Shown piece by piece: positions 52,928 through 59,788 of a stretch of 64,000 nt of DNA. The DNA lies in contig CBDHCM010000006.1 of the NCBI GenBank assembly GCA_965261105.1, positions 1,054,001 to 1,118,000 of the forward strand. Direction: 5' to 3'. How positions within the stretch are numbered: the stretch's first letter is position 1; every line of letters begins with the position of its first letter. The notes under the pieces were generated by a model. That model was not told the DNA's origin. It made no database searches and worked only from the letters and a program-made list of their open reading frames with translations. This DNA is from Aldehydirespirator sp965261105 (GTDB taxonomy: Bacteria; Actinomycetota; Acidimicrobiia; Acidimicrobiales; Aldehydirespiratoraceae). Both the position numbers and the translations under genes were made by a program.

Positions 52928-54547
52928 TCCGTGGTCCGGTCAGGAGGGCACCCGCATGGTGAATCATAACAGCACGGTCGATGTGGGGGTCGCGGAGGGT
53001 GCGGGGCTGGTGGTGGGGCATGGGGGGTTGCATGCTTTGGGCCGGTTCTGTGACGTGTTGGGGCTGGGGGAGCTGTTGTCTGAGGCGTATGGGCCGATCG
53101 GGGAGCGGGCGCCGGTGCATGACCGGGGCAAGGCGCTGGTGCAGGCGTTCTTGGTGTTCGCCGGTGGCGGGGAGGCGTGCAGCGACATCGAGGCGCTGCG
53201 CGCCGGGGAGGCTCTGTTCGGTTCGGTGCCGTCGGCGTCGACGCTGTACCGGGTGGCGCGCGGCGTCGACGCTGAGCGTCTGGGGGCTCTGCGCTCAGCG
53301 CTGTCGCAGGCCCGGCAGCGGGTGTGGCCGCTCATCGCGGCGGCTCGGGGCGAGGTCGTGATCGACGTCGACGCGTCGCTGATGGAGGTCCACTCTGAGA
53401 ACAAGGAGGGCGCCGCTGCCCATTACAAGGGCGGGTTCGGGTTCCACCCGATGTACGCGTTCGCGGACTGCACCGGGGAGTGCCTCGCGGTGCTGTTGCG
53501 TCCCGGCAACGCCGCCGCCAACTCGATCACCGACCAGACCGCGGTGCTCGACGCCGCTGTGGAGGCCCTGCCGGGCGACGCCGCCGCGGGGCACCGCCGC
53601 GGCGACGACGCGTCACAGGCGCGGCGGCGGGTGCGGGTGCGCGCCGACTCGGCGGGCTGCAACGGGTTCATCGCGGCCTGCGTCGAGCGCAACATCGGCT
53701 ACAGCGTCGTGGCCCGCAGCACCCCCCACATCGAGGCCGCCATCGCCACAGCCGCCGCGCAGCGTCGGCGGTGGCAGCCCGCCGAGGGCCGCCGCCCCAA
53801 GAGCCGCCGCAGCCGCCGCGGCGCGCGGGCCGCGGACCTCACCGACCTCGTCGACCCCCAGCACCGGCCCGCGCCCGACGCCCGGCTCATCATGCGCCGC
53901 GAGCCGCGCCACCAGGGCGCGCAGAGGTCGCTGTTCCCCAGCGACGACTGGCGCTACTGGGGCCACTGGACCAACCTCGCCGGCAGCCCCGCGGCCCGCG
54001 ACGAAGACATGCGAGCCCACGCCAGAGTCGAGGACCACATAGCACGCCTCAAAGACAGCGGCGCCAAACGGTTCCCGTTCCGCGACCTCGCCGCCAACAC
54101 CGCCTGGCACCAACTCGCCGCGTTCGCGGACACCGCCGTGAGATGGTTCCAACACACCTGCCTCACCGGAACCCTCAAACACGCCCGACCCAAAACCCTG
54201 CGATGGAACCTCTGGCACACCCCCGCCCGCCTCGTCCGCCACGCCCGAGCAACCACCCTCGCCCTGCCCCCAGACAGCCCCGCCACCGCAGCCATCCTCA
54301 ACGCCCGCACCCGCATCAACCTGCTCATCTAAACACACGGCCCCCGCCCGCACCAGCCACACACCCCGCGCCGGCGCGACGCGCCCCAACACACACCCGC
54401 CGCCGCCGAGACCCGCCGCCGCCGCACAACCCCGCCCCCAAAACCCCACACACCCCGCCCACCCCGACAACACACCAACCAGCCCACCACAAACACACAA
54501 AAACACACTCACCCCGCCCACTCAACAATTCTCATGCACGATCAGGG
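52840..54547 (+). mobile_element. IS1380-family-like insertion sequence (1708 bp)
   Basis: Bounded by perfect 17-bp terminal inverted repeats, CCCTGATCGTGCATGAG at 52840-52856 and its complement at 54531-54547, and flanked by CTAG on both sides. It carries one transposase gene. A small hairpin (GGACCA-TTCCG-TGGTCC, 52921-52937) precedes the transposase Shine-Dalgarno. The left half of the plus strand is G-rich and the right half C-rich; from 54331 to 54508 the plus strand has no thymine at all. The intact ends and full-length transposase suggest recent insertion. Confidence 0.92.
52956..54332 (+). CDS. IS1380-family transposase
   Basis: A 458-residue DDE transposase. The first catalytic Asp is in VVIDVDASLMEVHSENKEGA, the second in VRVRADSAGCNGF and the Glu in RVEDHIARLKDSGAKRFPFR, an arrangement typical of the IS1380 family. 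The ATG at 52956 has AGGAGGG 7 nt upstream. Codon usage drifts along the gene: the 5' third is G-rich, the 3' third C-rich. There is no frameshift or internal stop, so it may be active. Confidence 0.92.
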   Translation: MVNHNSTVDVGVAEGAGLVVGHGGLHALGRFCDVLGLGELLSEAYGPIGERAPVHDRGKALVQAFLVFAGGGEACSDIEALRAGEALFGSVPSASTLYRVARGVDAERLGALRSALSQARQRVWPLIAAARGEVVIDVDASLMEVHSENKEGAAAHYKGGFGFHPMYAFADCTGECLAVLLRPGNAAANSITDQTAVLDAAVEALPGDAAAGHRRGDDASQARRRVRVRADSAGCNGFIAACVERNIGYSVVARSTPHIEAAIATAAAQRRRWQPAEGRRPKSRRSRRGARAADLTDLVDPQHRPAPDARLIMRREPRHQGAQRSLFPSDDWRYWGHWTNLAGSPAARDEDMRAHARVEDHIARLKDSGAKRFPFRDLAANTAWHQLAAFADTAVRWFQHTCLTGTLKHARPKTLRWNLWHTPARLVRHARATTLALPPDSPATAAILNARTRINLLI

Positions 54548-54658
54548 CTAGTGGTCACGCGCGGAAGTGGTGTTGCTGTTGGTGTTGGTGGGCTGGTAGG
54601 TCCATTTGCAGGGTTGGGCTCGGTTGTTGTAGTCGTCGATTACCACCGGCACAGTCAT
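54548..54658 (-). pseudogene. Short relic resembling the C-terminus of an IS630-type transposase
   Basis: A 36-codon frame from ATG 54658 reads VVIDDYNNRAQPCKWTYQPT and stops in the CTAG next to the IS. The pattern I.DYN..A.P.KWTY is like the last residues of IS630-family transposases (AYN..AKPF.WTY). Only this tail is present. It might instead be an independent short frame. Confidence 0.3.
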
Positions 54659-55242
54659 GACCCAACCCTAACACAGCCATATAACTAACGCGAGCATGCA
54701 CTAGAATCCGCCCACGGTCGCCCGTGGCGCTTCTGGACGGACTCCTCGCCTCGATGGCCCTCCGGTCGCGCTTCCACGTGAAGCATGGTACTGGTCCTGA
54801 TGACGACCTCGAAGAAGATCCAGGTGCCACCTCTGAGGGGACCGGCGCACCGCCCGCAGCGCCGCCCGGATCGCGTTTACAAGGCCGAGGACAAGGTGTT
54901 CGCAGTACCCTGGGTGTCCTGCTACGGCCATACGCTGCAAGGAATGCGCGTCGCCCCCTCGGCTGGGCGTCACGGGCGACGACATCCTCCACGCCTGGAC
55001 GCACGCTGTGACCTACTTCGATCTTCAGGAAGAGCTTCCAATGCTCGCACCGCGTCCTCCGCGGCAGCCAGCCGTCTCCAGGTGTCCTCGCCGAAAGCCG
55101 GCGCCCATTCGGCGATTGGGTGGGGAACGAATGCCCGAAACACCAGTCGGTGCGGGTCACCTGTCGCCGTGGGCCGCGAGACACCGCCGTGTTCGTCCCG
55201 GAATCTCTCGGCCAGTGTTCCCACGGTCTCTCCTGGCTCACC
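54659..55242. other. 584 bp without a recognisable gene
   Basis: Several short overlapping frames exist on both strands, none with a recognisable domain, good start context or consistent codon pattern. The piece lies between an IS-proximal relic and a restriction-enzyme relic and is probably decayed DNA. Confidence 0.6.
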
Positions 55243-55587
55243 ATGCGCATTGACACCAAGATGCGGTGGGGCGGCGGCCGGGGCCACGGCAGCGAGGATC
55301 GCAGCATCCTCGTGATCAACGACCGCTGCCGCCTCGTCGGCATCCCGGTCGCAGCGCACGACTACACCGTGTCGGGCCGGTCGCCGCTGCACTGGGCGAT
55401 CGACAGCTTGCGCGTCAAGCACGACAAAGCCTCAGGCATCGTCGACGACCCCAACGGCTGGCACGCCTGGGCCGACGAGCCGTTCGAGCTAATCCGCCAC
55501 CTGCGCCGCCTCGTCACAGTCAGCGTCGAGACCGCCCGCATCGTTGCCTCGCTGCCTCCGTCGCTTGAGGGCCACCGCGGCGTGTAG
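55243..55587 (+). pseudogene. C-terminal fragment of a type ISP restriction-modification enzyme/helicase
   Basis: The 114-codon segment reads KMRWGG...ILVINDRCRLVGIP, then YTVSGRSPLHWAIDSLRVKH, DKASGIVDDPNGW and LVTVSVETARIVASLP. These are the C-terminal motifs of large LlaGI-like single-polypeptide restriction enzymes (KMRFGG, IVNDR..L.GIP, Y..GSRSAIEWI.DRY.V, DKASGIVNDPNDW, VSVETV.I). The preceding 1000 or more residues (nuclease, helicase, methylase) are missing and the upstream frame does not match, so this is a relic. Confidence 0.75.
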
Positions 55588-55669
55588 GTTGTTCAGGCGG
55601 GCTAGCTTGAGGCACCGAGGCGTCTCGTCGTTAGGTGGTGACGTGCTGGCGCCTGAAGGGAGGGTCGGC

Positions 55670-56206
55670 ATGGTAGAGGTGACGTTTCGGCTCCAGTCGC
55701 AAGAAGGCGGCGTCGCGGGCGCGGCGATCCTGGCGGCTTACCCGAACGGGACCTATCGCACAGGCCTAACCGATGCGTCCGGCGAGTGGTCCCTTGATCT
55801 GTATCGCGTGGACCAGGAGATGACGGTGCTCGTGGCAGCCGAAGGATTCAAGCCGCTGTGCGAGAGCGTTGTGCCCAATGGGGCTGTCGTCAGGGGGGCT
55901 GTCGTCGACCTTGAGCTGACGCCCTCCCCAAACGGGCGCAGAGCAGTGCTGTTTACCAAGAGCACGGGATACATTCCCGGAGTCGAGGGTCGGCTGAATC
56001 CGATCAATGACGGACGCACCTACGTCTATGCGGACAACATCGCCGTCAACGGGCGTGTTGCCGACCCTGCCGGATTCGAGATCGGCGAGCCGCTGCATCT
56101 AATCGATGTCTACGGAGTGGAGACCGAGATTCGTTTTCTGGCAGCGACCGGGCAGTTCTCATTGATCGAGTTCACCGAACCTCGTCCGTTCGGAGTACAG
56201 CGATGA
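55670..56206 (+). CDS. Two-domain beta-sandwich protein, carboxypeptidase-regulatory-like
   Basis: The 178 residues begin with a beta-sandwich of the carboxypeptidase-regulatory type (about 1-70: GGVAGAAILAAYPNGTYRTG, then TDASGEWSLDLYRVDQEMTV and AAEGFKPL). A second conserved region follows (about 100-170) with YIPGVEGRLNPINDGRTYVY, ADNIAVNG and GEPLHLIDVYGVE...IEF. There is no signal peptide, so it is cytoplasmic. An AGGGAGG Shine-Dalgarno lies 6 nt before the ATG. The stop overlaps the next start (ATGA), giving a tight two-gene unit. Function unknown. Confidence 0.75.
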   Translation: MVEVTFRLQSQEGGVAGAAILAAYPNGTYRTGLTDASGEWSLDLYRVDQEMTVLVAAEGFKPLCESVVPNGAVVRGAVVDLELTPSPNGRRAVLFTKSTGYIPGVEGRLNPINDGRTYVYADNIAVNGRVADPAGFEIGEPLHLIDVYGVETEIRFLAATGQFSLIEFTEPRPFGVQR

Positions 56207-56568
56207 CCACCGGTGAACGTCATGAGGAGATCTGCTATCAGTTTCTGGCACATGCGGAAGACGAGCATCGACGAGGCGACTACCTGCAAGCTGCCGAGAA
56301 GGCTTGGGGAGCGTTCGCGCACTGCGTAGCTTCGATTGCGAAGGAGAAGGGCTGGGAGGTCGGTTCGCACCGCCAGCTGAAGGAGAATGCCAACAGGCTC
56401 CTTGATGGGGATCCGGAACATGCCGAACGCCGGCGACTCCTTCTCGTGGCCGTCGAGTCCTTGCACGCGAATTTCTACCGGGAGTTCTTGACAGAGGTCG
56501 AGGTCGGGGACGGCATCGCCAACGCCAGAGAACTCATCGAAGCGTTGCGTCAACTAGCGAGCCGCTAG
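56203..56568 (+). CDS. PaREP1/HEPN-like small helical protein
   Basis: A 121-residue all-helical protein. RGDYLQAAEKAWGAFAHCVA followed by KGWEVGSHRQL is the signature of PaREP1-type proteins, which fall in the HEPN superfamily. The catalytic Rx4-6H motif of HEPN ribonucleases is not evident, so it may bind and not cut RNA or nucleotides. It is translationally coupled to the upstream beta-sandwich gene. Its TAG stop coincides with the CTAG target site of the MITE at 56569. Confidence 0.72.
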   Translation: MTTGERHEEICYQFLAHAEDEHRRGDYLQAAEKAWGAFAHCVASIAKEKGWEVGSHRQLKENANRLLDGDPEHAERRRLLLVAVESLHANFYREFLTEVEVGDGIANARELIEALRQLASR

Positions 56569-56667
56569 GAGACTGTTGAGTAAGTCCCAAATTGCCAGTT
56601 TCGTGGTCACAAAACCCCAGGTCAGAGGCTTGTGGGTTGGCCGAAATCGGCATTGCTCAACAGTCTC
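56569..56667. mobile_element. 99-bp MITE with inverted ends and CTAG duplication
   Basis: Ends are GAGACTGTTGAG (56569-56580) and its perfect complement (56656-56667), extending to 15 bp with one mismatch. CTAG flanks both sides (56565-56568 and 56668-56671). The interior has no gene. Ends and a 4-bp CTAG target resemble IS5-type elements, but no related transposase is in the window. Confidence 0.8.
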
Positions 56668-56727
56668 CTAGTCGCGGCGAACGTCTCGCCGGGTGATGTG
56701 GCCTGCGGCGTGGCGGGCGGTTCAGCC

Positions 56728-58104
56728 TCAGCTCCGGGCGGAGAGCATTTCGGCCACCCGGAAGGCGAGATCCACCGACTGGCGGCCGTTGAGGCGCGGG
56801 TCGCACAGCGTCTCGAAGGCTCGCTCCAAATCGGCGTCGATGAGCTTGTCGGCACCGCCGACGCATTCCGTGACCGCGTCGCCGGTCAGCTCGACGTGCA
56901 CGCCCCCGGGCCAGGTTCCGCATGAGGTGTGGGCCGCGAAGAAGCCGCTGATCTCGGCCAGCACGTCGTCGAAGTGGCGGGTCTTGCGCCCCGACTCCGA
57001 GGTGTAGGTGTTGCCGTGCATCGGATCGCACGCCCAAGTCACCGGGTGCCCTGAGTCGCGCACAGCCCGCAGCAGGGGCGGCAGCAGAGTCTTCACCTTC
57101 TGAGCGCCCATCCTGGTGATGAGGGTGAGCCGGCCGGGCATCCGCTGCGGGTTGAGCAGCTCGCACAATGCGACCACCTCCTCGGCGGTGGCGGTGGGCC
57201 CGATCTTGCAGCCGAGCGGATTGCGGACGCCCCGCAGGAATTCCACGTGGGCGCCGTCGAGCTGGCGGGTGCGCTCCCCTATCCACAGCATGTGGGCCGA
57301 GCAGTCGTACCACTCGCCGGTGGTCGAGTCCTCGCGGGTGAGCGCTTCCTCGTAGTCCAGCACCAGAGCCTCATGGCTGGTATAGAACTCCACCTCGTGC
57401 AGCTGCGGGGTGTTGGCGGTGGTCAAACCGCACGCGGTCATGAACCGAAGGGCCCGGTCGATGTCCTCGGCCATGCGCGCGTAGCGCCGGCCCGCGGGCG
57501 AGGTGGCCACGAACTCGCGGTTCCAGCTGGCCACCCTCGACAGGTCGGCATAGCCGCCCCGGGTGAACGCCCTCAGCAGGTTGAGGGTGGACGCGGCCCG
57601 GTGGTACGCGGTCAGCAGGCGGCGCGGGTCGGGCAGCCGCTCGGCCTCGCTGAAGCCGATGTCGTTGACCATGTGGCCGAGGAACGAAGGGAGCTCCACC
57701 TCACCCTTGGTCTCGGTGGGGCTGGAACGGGGCTTGGCGAACTGTCCCGCGATCCGGCCGACCTTCACCAGGGGAACGCCCCCCGAGTAGGTCAGCACGA
57801 TGGCCATCTGCAGGATCACCCGCAGCTTGTCCCGGATCGAGTCCGCGGCGGAGTCGAAGGACTCCGCGCAGTCTCCCGCCTGCAGCAGGAACGCCTCGCC
57901 GTTGGCCACCCGCCCCAGCTGGCCCATGAGCGAGCGGGCCTCACCCGCGAACACCAGCGGGGGCAGATCGTGCAGGGCCTTGGTCGCCTGCTCGAGCTCG
58001 GCCTGGTCGGGCCAAGCCGGCTGGTGCATCGCAGGCTTGGCCCTCCAGGAAGAGGGCGACCAGGTGCTCCCGCCGGCGAAAAGGGTGAGATCTCCGGCGG
58101 TCAC
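56728..58104 (-). CDS. aroG: 3-deoxy-7-phosphoheptulonate synthase, class II
   Basis: First step of the shikimate pathway, joining PEP and erythrose 4-phosphate. The 458 residues have the class II motifs FLLQAGDCAESFD, KVGRIAGQFAKPRS, FYTSHEALVLDYEEALTR, HMLWIGERTRQLDGAHVE and WACDPMHGNT. The GTG start is 5 nt after the stop of the sigma factor gene, so the two are almost certainly cotranscribed. With tyrA and aroA upstream, the window holds three aromatic-pathway enzymes at two loci. Confidence 0.95.
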   Translation of the reverse strand: MTAGDLTLFAGGSTWSPSSWRAKPAMHQPAWPDQAELEQATKALHDLPPLVFAGEARSLMGQLGRVANGEAFLLQAGDCAESFDSAADSIRDKLRVILQMAIVLTYSGGVPLVKVGRIAGQFAKPRSSPTETKGEVELPSFLGHMVNDIGFSEAERLPDPRRLLTAYHRAASTLNLLRAFTRGGYADLSRVASWNREFVATSPAGRRYARMAEDIDRALRFMTACGLTTANTPQLHEVEFYTSHEALVLDYEEALTREDSTTGEWYDCSAHMLWIGERTRQLDGAHVEFLRGVRNPLGCKIGPTATAEEVVALCELLNPQRMPGRLTLITRMGAQKVKTLLPPLLRAVRDSGHPVTWACDPMHGNTYTSESGRKTRHFDDVLAEISGFFAAHTSCGTWPGGVHVELTGDAVTECVGGADKLIDADLERAFETLCDPRLNGRQSVDLAFRVAEMLSARS

Positions 58105-58109
58105 AGGCG

Positions 58110-58955
58110 TTAAGCGGCGTCGACCGTCTCGGCCAGACTCAGTTCCTCGGCGTGCTCGCGTACGGCGTTGATGGCGCGCTTCACCAGGCGTCGGGCCGCT
58201 TCGGCGGTGACGCCCAGCTCCTCGCCGACCTCGCGGTAGGAGCGCTTGATGCCGTCGGAGAGGCCGAAGCGCTGCTCGACGGCGTACTTGGCCCGGGGCT
58301 CGAGGATGTCGAGCAGCCCGGTGACCATCTCCTCCTCGGCTTTGGCCATAACCTCGAGCTCGGGGCCGGGGTTGGAGTCGGGGAGCAGGTCGATCAGCTC
58401 GTTGCTGTCGTCGTCGCCGATGGTGCGGTCGAGCGAGGTGGGGGTGGTGAGGCGGTGCAGCCGGGCGTGGTCGTCGTCCAGCTCGTCGCCGTCGCCGGAC
58501 ACCTGGCGCAGCGCGGCGCGCAGGGACGCCGACCGGTCGCCGGGCAGGCGCACCAGGCTCGCCTTCTGGTCGAGGGCCCGTCCGATGGACTGGCGGATCC
58601 AGAAGGTGGCGTAGGTAGAGAACTTGAAGCCCTTGCGCCAGTCGAACTTGTCGACGGCGTGCTCGAGGCCGAGGTTGCCCTCCTGGATCAGGTCGAGCAG
58701 CTCCATGCCCGGAGGCAGGGGATACCGGCGGGCCACGCTGACCACCAGGCGCAGGTTGGCCCGGATGAACCGGTCCTTGGCCGCCGCGGCCTCGCGGATC
58801 GACCTGGCGATCTCGCGGCCTCGCTCGCCCTGCTCCTTGCGGCTGCGGGCGTCGACGCCGCGCTCGATGGCCTGGGAGAGCTCGCGCTCCTCCTGGGCGT
58901 TCAGCAGCGCCACGGCGCCGATTTCGTTTAGGTACTGTCCTACTGAGTCGCTCAT
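58110..58955 (-). CDS. Group 2 RNA polymerase sigma factor (RpoD-like)
   Basis: The 281 residues include region 1.2 (SVGQYLNEIGAVALLNAQEE), region 2 (RFIRANLRLVVSVARRYPLP, LLDLIQEGNLGLEHAVDKFD, KGFKFSTYATFWIRQSIGRA), region 3 and region 4 (EPRAKYAVEQRFGL, then SYREVGEELGVTAEAARRLV). The lack of a long region 1.1 makes it a non-essential group 2 type such as HrdB relatives or SigB of actinobacteria. I chose ATG 58955 (MSDSVGQYL) with AGGTGA 8 nt upstream. Transcription probably starts near 59074 from a consensus-like promoter below a CRP-type site. Confidence 0.9.
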   Translation of the reverse strand: MSDSVGQYLNEIGAVALLNAQEERELSQAIERGVDARSRKEQGERGREIARSIREAAAAKDRFIRANLRLVVSVARRYPLPPGMELLDLIQEGNLGLEHAVDKFDWRKGFKFSTYATFWIRQSIGRALDQKASLVRLPGDRSASLRAALRQVSGDGDELDDDHARLHRLTTPTSLDRTIGDDDSNELIDLLPDSNPGPELEVMAKAEEEMVTGLLDILEPRAKYAVEQRFGLSDGIKRSYREVGEELGVTAEAARRLVKRAINAVREHAEELSLAETVDAA

Positions 58956-59080
58956 GTCACATTCACCTGACCGGCCCCGCTCGCGTGGCAGGGCAGCCTT
59001 CTCGCTTTCTTTGTGGGGGAGGATTTGGTGCCGGGCGCACACCCTCCGAGTGCGCTACTCCAGCCCAGACGAACCAATAT

Positions 59081-59109
59081 ACATTAGGCGTTTGTTCCCG
59101 GCAAGTCAA
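59081..59109 (-). promoter_or_regulatory. Promoter of the sigma factor gene
   Basis: Minus-strand TTGACT (59104-59109) and TAATGT (59081-59086) with an ideal 17-bp spacer. The predicted start near 59074 gives a leader of roughly 120 nt. Confidence 0.6.
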
Positions 59110-59128
59110 GACAAGCGCGCCCGCGCGG

Positions 59129-59144
59129 TGTGACATATGTCACG
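59129..59144. promoter_or_regulatory. CRP/FNR-type palindromic operator
   Basis: TGTGACATATGTCACG matches the CRP consensus TGTGA-N6-TCACA at all but the last base; the inner 14 bp are a perfect palindrome. It is centred about 62 bp above the predicted sigma-gene transcription start, the class I activator position, and about 49 bp above the nadD start. Confidence 0.6.
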
Positions 59145-59173
59145 GGCCGCGGCGCGACCGACGGCGAGGATCC

Positions 59174-59179
59174 TACACT
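59174..59179 (+). promoter_or_regulatory. -10 box of nadD (leaderless type)
   Basis: TACACT ends 6 nt before the nadD GTG. Confidence 0.5.
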
Positions 59180-59185
59180 TTCGCG

Positions 59186-59788
59186 GTGCAAAGAGGCAGC
59201 GGTCCCCGCATCGGCGTGCTGGGCGGGACCTTCGACCCGCCGCACTTCGGTCACCTCGCGGTCGCTTTGGAGGTGCGCCACCGCCTGAGGCTGTCTGTGG
59301 TTCTGCTGGTCGTGGCCAACGACCCGTGGCAGAAGTCGGCCCTGCATCCGGTGACGCCGGCGCCCGTGCGGCTGGAGATGGTGCGGGCCGCGGTCGGCGG
59401 CCTCGAGGGAATCGAGGCGAGCTCTCTTGAGATCGATCGCGGCGGCGAGAGCTACACGGCCGACACCCTCGCGCAGCTGGGCTCGATGCATCCCGGCGCC
59501 GAGCTGATGCTGGTGGTTGGCTCGGACATCGCCCAGGGCCTCGACACCTGGAAGCGCCCCGCGGAGCTGCGGGAGCTGTCCACCGTGGTCGTGGTGGACA
59601 GGGCGGGACGCTCCGGCGGGAGGCCCCCGCAGGGCTGGCCGGCGCTGGTGGTGGAGGGTCCCGCGCTCGACATCTCGTCCTGCGACATCCGGGCCCGGTT
59701 CGCCGACGGCCGTCCGGTCGAGGCGCTCGTGCCCCCCGCCGTGGCCGATGTCGTGAGATCCGGGGGCCTGTACGGGTGCGGTCGCTGA
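59186..59788 (+). CDS. nadD: Nicotinate-nucleotide adenylyltransferase
   Basis: Makes nicotinate adenine dinucleotide in NAD synthesis. The 200 residues have the nucleotidyltransferase motif GVLGGTFDPPHFGHLAVA, VVANDPWQK, MLVVGSDIAQGLDTWKRP and the ISSCDIRARFADGRPVEALV C-terminal ISSTxIR-like motif. The GTG start at 59186 is 6 nt after a TACACT box. It overlaps the next gene by 13 nt. Confidence 0.94.
   Translation: MQRGSGPRIGVLGGTFDPPHFGHLAVALEVRHRLRLSVVLLVVANDPWQKSALHPVTPAPVRLEMVRAAVGGLEGIEASSLEIDRGGESYTADTLAQLGSMHPGAELMLVVGSDIAQGLDTWKRPAELRELSTVVVVDRAGRSGGRPPQGWPALVVEGPALDISSCDIRARFADGRPVEALVPPAVADVVRSGGLYGCGR

Noticed and set aside
53613..54521. 302-residue minus-strand protein within the IS
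   Set aside because: It is the antisense of the transposase 3' half and of the thymine-free tract, giving Gly/Val/Cys-rich low-complexity sequence.
54785..55315. 176-residue plus-strand protein upstream of the restriction relic
   Set aside because: Composition shifts to Ser/Arg/Ala nonsense after about 50 residues and no part matches the enzyme expected there.
54970..55422. 150-residue minus-strand protein
   Set aside because: It overlaps the restriction-enzyme relic, which has strong family motifs on the plus strand; the minus product shows nothing recognisable.
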